Source: Stratiolaelaps scimitus (taxonomy: Eukaryota; Arthropoda; Arachnida; Mesostigmata; Laelapidae). Taken from it: a stretch of DNA of 64,000 nt. The notes beneath the pieces are model-generated. The model had not been told where the DNA came from and did not search any database. It worked only from the letters and a program-made list of their open reading frames with translations. This document shows, in pieces, positions 52,771 to 64,000 of the stretch (position 1 is the first letter of the stretch; every line of letters begins with the position of its first letter). The DNA is taken from NCBI GenBank assembly GCA_019614645.1, contig JABWDB010000004.1, positions 15,562,001-15,626,000 on the forward strand, given 5' to 3'. The position numbers and the translations under genes are program-made.

Positions 52771-54813
52771 TACGTACTGCAAAGTGAGTGATTTTATTAA
52801 AAAAAAAAGAGTATTTCGTAGGAACATCCGGTCAGAAAGTTGTTGTAAACATTGATACGCCTTCGGCGCTCTGTGATACAATAATCGAAAGAATATGTAG
52901 CAGATCCAGGATACCGCGTTTAGCGTAAAATTGCACCAATATGATTCCTAGCCTAACAGTCTTTAACTGTTCGGCTAGTAAGCATATTATACTGACGTTG
53001 ATATGGACGTTGATATGTGACCGACACCTTCACACAGCTTCATATCTACTAACAGGACGCCTCTAACACGATACATTTCATTTAGTATGCCGTTATTCCG
53101 TATGAATATATCGAAAAAGTTGTGCTCTAGGCACGCGCTCATTGGATATTTTTGTGGTACGTTACTTATTGCTACTTCAGAGCATGTTTATAGATGCCTA
53201 GCAGCACGCGATTACGAAACGCCTTTCAATACAACCGCACCTCACATCAACACGCCTTATCTAATACACGTGCCGGCTGAGCAGTCCAATTATACAGCCG
53301 TATGTTTACTTGAGAGGATTCGTTACCGCTGCATTTACACTGAGAAACCAAGATGCGTTGTAATGTAGACAATATCTCTTTATTTTTGCAAAATACACAT
53401 ATCAAAAATATTCGATAATAATATCAATAGTAATAATGCCAAGAACAATATTACTACTAGTAACAATCTGAATTCGTTCAAATAAAATATGCAAATACAT
53501 CCCTCTCTCTCTCTCTCACTCTGTCAATACTGTGCTTCTCCAATAGTGGTATATCTACATAAATATTTCGACAATACACCGACGATTTTTTCCTGGATGA
53601 CGCCTGCTCCTGACTCGAGACGGCATCGCACGTTTTCATTTATAGTTGATAAATTGAATTTAAATTTTGTATGAAGTTGAATTTAGATGGCGCACATATG
53701 GCCCACTGGTCCTACAGAAATTACACAGGTTATATACAAGGAGCGCACGTCGTGCGACACTATGCATTGTAAGATAGATATGCCGACAAATTCATATAGG
53801 CATCATCATTCGTTTTACTGCTAATTGGTTTTTCTTGGGTTTTCTTTGAGTTTGCATATTCGTCTGAGATTGTCACAAAACAAGACTTAGTGAGTCATTC
53901 ACTGCGAGTTCGGGAGCGACCTCAGCACAGGACGGTACTGTATTGACTCACACAACGTGGGAGTGCCAAGGAGCACCGAACTTGGCTGGTGGGCTAACTG
54001 GGCTTGCGGACTCTGAACTGAACTTTGAACTACCGCCTGACACGTACGGCTCATTCGCTGGGCGAGGGAACGCCCCCGATTGTCTGCAGATAGAATTGGT
54101 CAGAATTGTTGCTGTTAGAACTCCTAGCTCCTTGAGCATCCTCGCCCTATGCTTCATGCCTGCTACTAACCAAGCAGGTAGCTTCCGATCTCATTTCAAC
54201 TTGATCCGACCACTTCAAGCATACCCCCACCCCGCCAACTGCCAGCTCGTAGCGTAACTCTCCCGCAACTCTGGCTACAACTGGAAAGGTTGTCGCGTTA
54301 GTCAATTGCAATTCTATCGACTATGATTTTACTAAAAGAAATGTTCACGAGTATTTAGCATCCGGAGGCAATTCAAAGCTTTTTTTAATGAACACGAGTG
54401 AACACAGAAGCCCCTCTGGCTGGCGTTAAACCAGCACCGGGGGTGAATATAGCCGGGATAGCAAATAAACGACAACATTTATTTCTAATGACTGTTCATT
54501 TTCCGTCACCATACGATCGGGTAATGCTGGCCTCCCATTGCATTGTTGGCAACGAAATAACGTCGATACTAGACTTTCACATTTTGTGCGTGGAAGACAA
54601 CATGGCCGTTGATATGAGCCCATCAACAGCAGTCTGTCTTCGTCTGTGGCGTTCACTAGGCAGAACGAGACATCTTGCATTACGTCAATTGACACCGACA
54701 TAGGTCGGGGGTTATCTAGGATGACGCCAAGCGACGATAGAGGGTCATGGGGGCTCATGTTAATTGATGGGTAAAGTCAAATCCATTCATCGTAGCGGTC
54801 TCATTGCCATGTA

Positions 54814-57800
54814 TCACTTGCCACTCCGCTTCTGCTGTCGCTTCTGTACGGCGGCTTGACGTTTCCGCAGGATTTCTTCCTCGGTATATGTGCGTTTGAG
54901 GTCGCCTGAGAGATCAAATGTGACAATGGGTCAACAACAGTGGCAGCAGCAGCAGTAGCATGAGAAGAAGAAAAAATAAATAGTCATCATTTCGAGCGAA
55001 ATAGAATTCGATATGTCATCGACGACTGACAAAAAAAAAGATAGCGAAATCAGTGAACGCCCATGCAGCATCGGGCGGGCGAGACAGCCAACCGGACCGA
55101 TAAACCGATATAGCGTAATGATTCACCTGCAGATGGACAAATTGGCGCTATGTGAATGCATTGCCGGTATCATGGTGTACGTTCGTCTGATAACGATTAG
55201 GTGTCAGGAATCGACTCACCGGATGAAGTTGAACTCTGACTGTCCCTCCAGTGGGCTCTGGTGGAGGTCGCCTTTTTGACGTTTGCGGGCTCGCCATCGA
55301 AACTCTTCTCCACGGATACTGAGTTTGGGCACCCCTGTGCTATTTGTTTCTTTAATGGCTCAGCGGCCGAGGGTTCCCTCTCTTTCGATCGCTTCTTTCG
55401 AGGTGTACGTATCCTGTTTGACCTCGATAACGTCGATATGTGCGAGGAGCTGCGCGTTGCAGCAGAAACACCACCACCGGAACCGATCCTGGGAGACCTG
55501 CTGAATGTATACGACGTTACATGCCTATAACAGTGATCGTAATAACATTATCGTCTTTCACCATATAAAAGCAATTAAGCACATGTCCGAAGCAACAGGA
55601 ACTCGAGACACCTCTTTGAAAAGAACAGTGTCACAGCAATGCGCACAGCAACGATTTCTCTAAATATTTTTAATGATTGGAAATCACTGCATAAGTAGGA
55701 CTTTCAAATCGATTGGAATACATTGCTCGAACCATACATGCGCTAATCGGCGCTAATTATAACGATGACAATTCAGGATGGCAGCTCACCTCCCGCTCGA
55801 AGCAGTGGGCTGTACCTGCCGCATGAATTTATTCTCCACCTGACTCGCTACTTGGCTCAGAAAGTCTTCGTCCCATGAGTCATCTACGCTGTCATCGATC
55901 TCCTGATCATTGTCAACGGCGAGAGGCTTCTTTTCACATTCTCTGTCATCAGAGGGCGAAGCTTTAGTTCGCAGTGGCAGTGAAGCAGATCGCCGCCGTT
56001 CAGGGCGGCCACTCGTGGCGCCCGCCGACGACGACGCCTCGTCGCCGGTGGAGCAATCAGATTCGAGGCAGGGCTCCAGCTCCCTTGATCGGTGTCCTCC
56101 TCTGGACCTCGAGCCGGCTTTGGCGGGTGATGCTGTCGCTGGTTGAGACGACACTGGCGACCCATGTGACAACAACACGTGTCCGCGCAGGCTTGTTCGA
56201 CCGCCAAGTGTCGGCGTTGACAAAGGAGTGCTCGATTTACTGTGTGAAATATCGTCGGCAATTCAATGGAGAAATAGAAGCAGGATGTTACGACAGCATA
56301 CGCCAGCTAGACACAATGTTCATAGAGTCCAATAAAATCGAGCACGATTGAAACAGGCTTAGGTGCACTCTCTCAAGTACTGCTAACAATGAGTTGGAAA
56401 TTTGAATCGTATAAATTATAAGCGACATACATATCGGACATTTGAAGGGCCCATTACTTAGTTGATTGACTTACGGAGTAGAGATTCTGTTCGAAAATGA
56501 AAGGACCCTTCGGTTCTGTGGGGTTCTTGGTTGTTTCCCGCTTTCATCCGATGTTACCAAGGCCGAAGGTACGTTTTCCTGCTTTTTTTGTATGGTCGTT
56601 GACAGTTTGGCCCCAACCTTCGAGGGTTTGATTTTTCGACCATTGTCGAGCAATGTTGGCGTAGGAGGAATGGCCCCGAATAGAGTCTCAGTGCTGTCGT
56701 CAAGCGATGAACCGGGTGAAGCAAGACTTCTGCCTGCCGCCAAACCGTTCGAGGGTGACGAAGCAATACACGATGAAGGCTGTGACGAACGTGACCTTGT
56801 CACGGGACCTGGAGAAGGCGCCTAACAACAATTAATAAATCCTTAGTACTTTTGAAGCACATTTTGCTCTCTATTGTCATTGTTATTATCTTAAGCTGCA
56901 GCGATGGACGTAACCCGATAATGACAAATACTAAATTAGAGGATGGGTAAGCAATTTATATTATTATTGTGATTATTATTAATGCACAGCTTGCTAACTC
57001 ACATTAAGTTGTTGTCTCTGTGTTGTATTGTTGCTCGTTTGAGGAGGCATCCGCAGGGCAAGGAGAGCAAGCTCTCTCTCTTTCGAGGTGCGACGATTCC
57101 TGCGAAGACCCACTCGGCTCGCAGGTTTAACAGGTGTCGGCGATTGAAGAACTGTAGCTTCATCTCGACATTGAGCACTCGCAAGCAGCTCTGAAATATT
57201 CGCCACGAGGACAGTAAACAATTTTGAATTAGAAAAATTTAATTGTTTGCCTTAACTTAATTACTGAGAATTTAAAACGATTCGCACACACTTCTTAGTG
57301 ATAATAGTGATAATAATTATATATTATTTAATAAATTATTATTAATAATAATAATAATATAATAATTTTATTCACAAATCCACAGGTACAACCCGCATCA
57401 AATAGATAGCCACTGTAAGCTTCGAATCGACTGGTCTATAGTTACACGGCGTAGGCCTTACCCCACCTAGATCGAGCAAGTCGAGCAGTTCAAAGCAAAA
57501 CTAACAACCTCTGTAGAGCGAGAAATCAAGTACATGTGTTTATTTCCCCGTAATAATTGAGCACAACTGTTTTCCCATCGGAAACTCACTAAATCAGTCT
57601 GCTTTCTCCAAACACAATCAACACATGGTATTTGCTATTCGTGAATGTTATCCTGTCTCTATCTCGTTTTAGCTTGCACTGAGAGTCTTCGTCATGGACG
57701 ATCAGTCGGTTTATTATTTAGTTAAAGAGTTCTCGAAGAACCACGATTGCTACAGAAGTTTCGAGTATGTATCATCATCAGCAGCTTAAACTGCGCTCAT

Positions 57801-57928
57801 CTCACGAAATCGTTGGGCGGGCCAAACCTACTTTGCACAAAATCTCCGCCTCCGTAGCCAATTTCCGGTTTTTCGTCTTGGCTGCCGCTAAGAATCGCCT
57901 GGCTCAGTCCTTCCTCGCCACCATACAT
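54814..57928 (-). CDS. ETAA1-like RPA-binding protein
   Basis: Six exons join in frame: 57928-57832, 57190-57003, 56821-56475, 56239-55790, 55497-55220 and 54905-54814, encoding 483 residues, mostly disordered and rich in S, T, P and R. The acidic DDSWDEDFLSQVASQVENKF (about 330-349) resembles the acidic, aromatic motifs that bind the RPA70 N-terminal domain. The extreme C-terminus, YTEEEILRKRQAAVQKRQQK, looks like the RPA32-binding helix of ETAA1, TIPIN, UNG2 and XPA. Both motifs in this order, the second at the very end, suit ETAA1, an activator of ATR at stalled forks. The protein is half the human length and I did not see the tryptophan-containing ATR-activating segment. The first exon is the least certain; it was chosen because its ATG, donor and phase fit. 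The fifth exon has a tandem CAGCAG acceptor. Confidence 0.55.
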
Positions 57929-58479
57929 CGTTCGAGTAACAGTCGGGTTATATACGAGTGAAGATGTGATGGAGGGCACAACGGACGAACTAATTAGCTC
58001 GCTGCTTAATTTTGCCGATTAGTCTTGTTGTTGTTGTCAGCCACAACTAGCGATGACATTTACAACTTTTTATGCATCACTTTTTATGTGTCTACACAGC
58101 ATTTAGCAGAGTGGCGCGGACGAGTGGTTCGTTCACTGTCAGAAGTCGGAAGTCTCGTATCGCATTTGGGGCGGGCTCGCTACTCTAAGCAACGACCCCA
58201 ACTTGCTTCATCATCGGCATTCATTGGAGTCGCCTGATCCCGGCTCCCCGTAAGAACAGCTCACGAAAGTTTATACCCATCTATCTAGAAAAACAAAATC
58301 CAATAAGTTCGAATTTCGTCACCCACAACGTCTAAGGTGTTGACAATTTTCGCGCGGCCGATATTGGTTTCCCTAAGAATAAAAACATTCGCGTCGCGCG
58401 TTACCCTTCGCCATGAACGCATTCGTCTCCTGCTTCGGTTACCGAGCTGTACGTTGAGGTGTAGCGGATACCGGAGCTA

Positions 58480-58560
58480 CAAGATATATAGATCAGTAGT
58501 GGGATATATGCCCAAAGTCGCAGGTTCAAATACTGCCCTGGCCTCAAGGGACGTATGAAT
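58480..58560 (+). mobile_element. tRNA-like repeat fragment
   Basis: GCAGGTTCAAATACTGCCCTGGCCTCA resembles the box B neighbourhood at 7026-7051 (CCCAGGTTCAAATCC followed by GTGGCCTCA), suggesting a third decayed family shared between the two places. Box A is not clear. Confidence 0.35.
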
Positions 58561-59269
58561 TTTCCTAACAATATTTCCTTTAGTAATGCCACGCAGATAG
58601 GTGGCAAGAAATCCCTGATAGGGGAAGGCCTGCGATGAAAGTCTATTGAGCTGCAGCGGAAAGCAAAGAGAACTCCGCCGCATCCTCGCGCCTACTCACA
58701 TGTATGTTCTCGTATACCAGCAGCCATTCTCTGTTCGATCTACGATATGTGGGGCGGAATATTTTCGTATAACTTCAGACCATACCGAGGTCCAGCTGCA
58801 TTTGAACCGGAGAAGCTAGAGCCGGCGCCAATCCTCGTCGTCATTTCGCTTGACAACGTTACGGCTTAGTCAAACATGTCTAACGCACGCTGGGCCTCAC
58901 ATATAACGGTATTTTATGTGGGGCTCGCACAATTAGTCGTCCATCTCCCTACCTCTTGTCGGGGTTCGAGCCTGGCGCTATTGTCAAATTGTGCAATTTT
59001 ATTTAAGAAGGAGGGGGCGCAGTTCTTCAAATGAATGGTGACAGCCGTGCTGGAAATGCGATTGTTGCGGGCCAGAGATCATGCGAGGCTGACTCTAGAT
59101 GAAAACAGCCTCTGCCCACTAAAATCTCCAGGTTCGTGGGCAAAAACCTACTAACCTGCATCTCTTAGCACATACCTAGCGGATGAGACTGCGTTAGTAC
59201 TAGTTCAGTCCCGTCGGTCAGACCGCCCAATCCTCTCTAATCCGCAAGAATCACCGTCCCCAGACGAAC

Positions 59270-60930
59270 CACCCCGCACGAATCACGGTCATCATCAAAC
59301 CAGCAGCAGCAGCAGCAGCAGTAGCCGTATCCCTGAAAGAGACAACTATGAGCGTGTGCGTATGTCTGTGTAAGCATGCATGTGTGTGTTGTCTTGGAGA
59401 AAATTAGCAAACAATTGTATGACGTTGATCTGTGGCTAGTGGTACGCGTCTACCAATTGTTGTGGCAGTTGTAGCAGCAGATGCGGCGCTGCTGTGTGCG
59501 TGTGATCTTATAGCGCTACCGCTACGCTACAACGCTCTAGATGGTGACAGTGGTACCTGCGTGCAGAACCGAGTGACCTGGCCGCGGCGAGCGCATCGAT
59601 CGCATTATTGCTGTGGCCGCGGAACACCGTCCCCCTACTCTGGCGATCGAGTGTAACAAATGCGCGTGCGTTGTTATTGTCGCTGTGATCAGCGGTAGCT
59701 AGCAACAGCAGCTGCGCTGAAGCAGTAGCCGCGGTCTGCCGTTGTCTTTTCTGCGCCAGCAGCGACAAACCGCTGCGACGGTCCCCTACCACCGTAGGAT
59801 CACTGCAACAATAAACAGCAGCAGCAGCAGCATTCGTGCTGCTGACGAAAGCTCGCAGCAGCAGCAGCACTGGAGGCGGTGATATCGACAGCGAAGCTAA
59901 CCAGAGTACGACTGGCTCACCACTCGTGCTCCTTGAAATACTACAAGGAGGACAACAGACGACGATAACAACAGCAGCAACAGCGAACGAAGGAGGGAGA
60001 GTCTCGCCCAGGCGCGAGATGGCGAGACGGTAGACAAGAAGAAGTAGTGGTACCATCGTGAACGAACAAACGAACGCCTGCTGCTGGCTGTGAGTAGTGT
60101 CTTGTTGTTTTGGAGTCGGGTTGCGCTGTCGCGGCTCCAGCAGCTCTGCCTGCCTGCCTGCCGTGAGCGAGTGAGGAGTGTCTCTTTGGAAGATCGGACG
60201 GGGAGAGACGCGAGGAACGTCGTCAGCTGGCCGCAGTAGACCACATTTCTTAGTGGGCCAGAGGACAGAGACGAGAGCGACAGATAGACGACGACAAATT
60301 GTTGATTTCTGAGTGCATTTCCACGACGACTTTGACGAGTGGCGGCGGTTACAGACGGCGTAGACGGACATCGTATATTGTTGTTCCGTATACCCGAAGT
60401 GTCGATGAATGCTTGTCGGCATCCGTGTGCTTCTGGGACCCTCTCCGTTTAATCCTGTAGGCTAGTAAGCCCTCCGACAACCCACCTGTGTGTCGCACCC
60501 GCCGTGGTCGTCCGACAATAGGATAGGGTTGGCTTGTTCTCCCTCCAGCTCTGTGTGTACCTTCGAGTGCAACGTCGACTCGCGGAGCGTTTTCCCACAC
60601 TGCTACCTGGAGTGTTTTTATTCATTGCCGCGTTGAGACACTGGCGACGCTGAATGTGGATACGCTTTCGGATGTTTGCTAGCAGTGTCGCCAGCTCACG
60701 AGTGTTTAGGTTGCAGTGCTATTGACCACTGCGAAGTTTCAAAGTGCGCCCTCTATATATGAAACTCGGTGCCGTGTCGAACGAGCAAGAAAAACGACAA
60801 GGACGAAAATATCAAGCCGTATATAATATCAACATCATACGCTAGCCGATCGGACGCCACCACCGAAGGGCAGGCCGTATACGGGGACGGTCTGTATGTG
60901 CATACTATCGTGTGAGATATCGACCCATGA
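59270..60930 (+). promoter_or_regulatory. CAG/GC-rich promoter and 5' UTR region of the LAPTM4-like gene
   Basis: It is the longest GC-rich stretch of the window, with several CAG/CTG runs, ending directly at the first LAPTM4-like coding exon. Composition drops back to AT-rich immediately after that exon's donor. Exact transcription start and any 5' UTR intron were not determined. Confidence 0.45.
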
Positions 60931-60934
60931 CAGA

Positions 60935-61028
60935 ATGGAGACACCAAGGAACTCCCGAGTCAAGACCCATCATGAGCTGCTTCACAGCAGAGATTTCCAG
61001 TGCTTCTGTTGCCTGCATGTCCGCACAG
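60935..61028 (+). CDS. LAPTM4-like lysosomal membrane protein, first coding exon only
   Basis: LAPTM4 proteins are four-pass membrane proteins of late endosomes and lysosomes, linked to Nedd4-type ubiquitin ligases and to sphingolipid and transporter trafficking. The exon encodes 31 residues plus one base: a polar start and then DFQCFCCLHVRTG, the cysteine-rich CCxHVRTG signature just before the first membrane span in the family. It ends at a good donor, ACAG|GTACGT, in phase 1. The ATG at 60935 is used and not the one at 60926, which opens a different frame lacking the signature. I searched the remaining 3 kb for the expected hydrophobic second exon and did not find it, so the gene continues beyond the window. 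Confidence 0.6.
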
Positions 61029-62382
61029 GTACGTTAACGTTAAATAGTGAATATTATCACAGGCAATAAGGGTATGCTGGCAAACATGCCAACTGTCACC
61101 AGAAGCTGAACGGTAATGATGAAATTGAAATTTCGTTCCGAGCCACGAATAGCGAGGAGTACTTCCGTCACAGCCCCCCGTTATTGTCTCAATACATAAA
61201 TGACATAGATATCAGTTAAATACTTTCCAATAGTTTTGTTTGAATATTTCGTACGCCGTCGCTGAGATCATAATACGTCAGCCTGTCTCACACGAGCCAC
61301 CATCCCGCTCTGGCAAGAACACATCCGGTTGAATCATTCAGCAGAACGAATATCGTATACCCTACATCTACCGTACCCTTCCGAAGAGACCTTGACGGGC
61401 GAATTGCCGATACCGATATAGGAACACGGCCTGGGGAAGGGGCCGGTGAAGAGATCGGATATAGACAATAAAAAAATCGGGCTGATTTCAGTGGCGGTTA
61501 ACAAGTTTCGCTTCGCTTGCTTGCTCCGAACGACTCCGACGCTAAAAACATGGACGATATCGAGCGTAGGCAAAAAGGATGCGTGTGTTGTTTTTGTTTT
61601 TTTTTCTTCTCTTTTCTTCTTCCGTGTCCTTCCTGCTATTCGAATGGACGTTGTGTTGGGGAATACGGGTAGAATAGACAAGCGAAACGGAGTGCCGCCG
61701 CGTACATGAAGCACGCACGCAGCCACGTCAGTGGCTGAGCGCAGTGGCTTTATTTTATTCCTACGGAATGTATTCCTGCCGTTGTCCGTACACTGAAGAA
61801 GCAACTAACCTCATTTGTTTAGTAGTCGTATGTAGCGTATGCCACGAGGCGGGCAGTGTTGACCTCGGAATAGGAATTCGCCAGCCAACCTGCTCTTTGG
61901 ACGAGGATCAGGTATAGTCGGATGAGCCTGCGGGACGAGGCATACTAACGCAGCAATGGTTAGCCAGTCCGTAGCTATTGCAATAGGACTATGGTATTAC
62001 ATGGATACAGGCTAAACGGTATGATGGTGCGATGCGGAGTGTACCCGCCTCTGGAAAAGTGGCCACCGCCTACGAGCGAGCCTACCCAGCAAAGGGGACA
62101 TATCCCTTTCACGTTAACAAAACGAAACTTCGAGGCCTGTTGTCGGGGTCCCTATGCATCATGAGCAGGTTTACCGCTGATAATTAGTTTATGGGTAGGC
62201 GTGACGCACTTCGTCCTACGCAGTCAGAACATATAATATGTTTTGAAAGGCTTTTCAGGATCTCACTCATGCTTAAGCGGAATCGAGCACGTCTGCTGTA
62301 CATGTTTGGTATTATAACAGGGGTGTGCTCTGTATAGAGCAAATGAGCCACATAGATAGAAGTAGATTTCTAATTATGATCT

Positions 62383-62426
<44 letters not shown>

Positions 62427-64000
62427 TACGTATACTCACATCGGAAGCGTTCCCAAATTTCATCTATGAATTTTGTTTTTCGTCGAGCGAATGGAGCAAA
62501 TGGAACTATGCTCAAGGTTAAATGTTTTCCAAAAGGAGCTTTGAAAGCCACTTATTTGTGTCCCGGCAAATAGCATGATTCCTTAGCGTGCGCCAAGGTT
62601 AATACTACTACCACAACAACTACCACTACTGATACTAAAAGCGCATTTCTTGAGTATACCTTGTGCAAAATTGATGAAGCTCTAGATACTCAATTACGGG
62701 GAAATTAAGGGTGCCTAGTTTGAAAGACGGTCTGGTTTATTTTGGATTTCTATTTCAAGCACACGAAATGGTATTGATGACGCATGACCGCCACTTAGAC
62801 ACGTACATCGTCATTCATGAGCGATCTGTACGGTTATCCAACCAGTACACGCATATAGGAATTACACGCCTTAAGAGAACGTAGGTCTGAGAAGAAAAGT
62901 TTCTGTTCCGACATGCGTGTTCCACCGCGTTGTAGGAACGTCTCTATGACGTCAAAACGCGCGCTGCTCCCTGGAACCTGCGTCAGGTATGGACAGCGTA
63001 TCGTAATTAACGGTCATTACTCACTCCCACTTGTGTTTGGTTGTCAACAATGTAGCTAGGGGAGGGCGTAAAGTCGCTACAGCTCTTAGATGTATATATC
63101 TTAATACATGGCAGAGGTCACGTTGTTACGGTTGACTCATCTGGATAAGCGCCAAATTTGACGCCACTTGCGAACAGCTTCCGTTGCGGTCTGCCCTCAA
63201 TCAATGGCTTATCCTCGTCTGCTGCTCTGCGATAATCTTTGGTTATTATATAAACAGCTTTGCCGACAGCGAAAGTGCGTCTATCGGTTGCATCATGGGC
63301 TTTTCTCGATTCTTTACTCTGAATTGGCAAACGGTAAGCGGTTGTAGCAGAGCAGTTCTTACGCAGCGCGATGCCACAGTGCAGGCTTGTACTAGTAAAT
63401 TATGCGCAAAGAAGTTCAGCGGAGAATCTCATAGATGGGCATACTATGTTCGTGGAATAGCATAGCGCGTTCAGTCGATGTATCTCGGGGATCTGACTCC
63501 GATTGAGGAACTGAAACACTGACTACTAGTGGACATACACACGCTATTGCTTGTTGTCGTCTTTAGGTGTACTATTGTGTAAGCAGTAGATGATTAAGCG
63601 CCGATCATATCTCGGTGGATGGTATCCATTTCTCGAGTCTCAAGTCCTCGGGATAGACACAATTGACTACGTAAGAATCAGAGGATGGATTCACAACCCA
63701 TACTTGGGGAATCGTGCCTTCTAAAGCATCAGTGAGAGATCCAGAGGGAGAGAGATCTGTCTCGATGAAAGCGTTACTTGCAAGACTTCCATCGGAAAGA
63801 TGACGAGCAGCTTATATATATATATATATGTGTGTGTGTGCTCTTCACGATGCCTGTCCAGCTGTACTGGCGGCAAGAGTCGACAGGCGGGAGACTACGA
63901 TAGCTAGAGTATCTGATAACCACCCACAACTATTACTTCACCTTGTCCATCGTTGCGGGCCCCCAGGGCCATCAACCTCTGAACATTTTATAGTTACAGC
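61029..64000. other. probable first intron of the LAPTM4-like gene
   Basis: If the exon at 60935-61028 is right, this is intron. It holds a (TA)n tract at 62386-62422, another at about 63811-63830 that passes into TG repeats, and open frames without recognisable content (61334-61804 minus, 63184-63465 plus). Nothing else was found. Confidence 0.4.
62386..62422. repeat. (TA)n microsatellite
   Basis: About 37 bases of TA dinucleotide. Confidence 0.85.

Larger units (their letters stand above)
49777..54813. other. TBC1D5 upstream region and intergenic DNA
   Basis: The first 1.7 kb (49.8-51.5 kb) is GC-rich with GTT, CAG and ATA triplets and probably holds the TBC1D5 promoter and 5' UTR. A (TA)n tract of over 40 bases lies at 52267-52309. 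A tRNA-like box B GGTTCGAACCC is at 52748-52758. An open plus frame of 93 codons at 53087-53368 has six cysteines but no recognisable homology. The ETAA1-like polyadenylation signal (minus AATAAA) is at 54483-54478. Confidence 0.5.
57929..60934. other. divergent intergenic region with SINE-like debris and a CAG-rich island
   Basis: Between 58.2 and 59.2 kb are tRNA-like box B sequences (58523-58532 and 58963-58972) in otherwise unplaced DNA. From about 59.27 kb to the LAPTM4-like start the DNA is GC-rich with long CAG/CTG runs (59302-59322, 59815-59835, 59855-59870). A long minus-strand open frame over 59508-60422 is a by-product of these triplets. Confidence 0.45.

Noticed and set aside
53087..53368. 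93-codon plus-strand frame with six cysteines
   Set aside because: It is possible as a small secreted peptide, but the N-terminal hydrophobic part is weak and late, and there is no other support.
59508..60422. 304-codon open frame on the minus strand
   Set aside because: It covers GC-rich CAG/CTG triplet DNA directly upstream of the LAPTM4-like exon; the product is serine, alanine, leucine and valine runs without any domain. Triplet repeats suppress stops in several frames at once.

Overview
The window is eukaryotic nuclear DNA, most likely from an arthropod and probably a mite or related chelicerate. Protein-coding genes are broken by short GT-AG introns, intergenic DNA is AT-rich and full of (TA)n and (ATT)n microsatellites, and decayed tRNA-derived SINEs are scattered through it. 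The chelicerate guess rests on overall protein flavour and on a zinc-finger family that I associate with tick and mite genomes. It is inference, since no species marker is present.

Nine genes can be supported. From left to right they are: a septin GTPase (+, 15.2-18.5 kb, six coding exons); mitochondrial 12S rRNA dimethyltransferase TFB1M (-, 20.5-23.4 kb, four exons); RNase P/MRP subunit RPP30 (+, 25.1-27.3 kb, four exons); translation factor eIF3 subunit L (-, 29.7-31.3 kb, single exon); a C2H2 plus FAR1/WRKY-GCM1-like zinc-finger protein resembling the DNA-binding half of MULE transposases (+, 32.4-35.6 kb, six or seven exons); CNPPD1, a cyclin-fold membrane protein (-, 37.1-40.2 kb, first exon not found); TBC1D5, a Rab7 GAP (-, 48.1-49.8 kb, single exon); a six-exon ETAA1-like RPA-binding protein (-, 54.8-57.9 kb); and the first coding exon of a LAPTM4-like lysosomal membrane protein (+, 60.9-61.0 kb), whose remainder lies beyond the window. 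I assembled the exons by hand from splice consensus and reading-frame phase. All junctions inside each model keep the frame.

The first 15 kb holds no recognisable gene. It has a GCC-repeat GC-rich island near 8.1 kb, a foldback element at 6.7-6.8 kb and microsatellites. The 40-48 kb and 50-54.8 kb stretches are also gene-poor. GC- and CAG/CTG-rich islands near 14.0-14.5, 42.5-43.2, 46.1-47.2, 49.8-51.5 and 59.3-60.9 kb look like promoter or 5' UTR DNA. Four can be paired with septin, CNPPD1, TBC1D5 and LAPTM4-like, while those at 8.1 and 46.1-47.2 kb have no matching coding exon.

The genes are unrelated housekeeping functions (cytoskeleton, mitochondrial ribosome, tRNA processing, translation, endosome/lysosome traffic, replication stress) and do not form a pathway. 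The most unusual content is the transposase-derived zinc-finger gene, the ETAA1-like gene, and two SINE families, one with a 5'-truncated copy flanked by a clear 13-bp target-site duplication.
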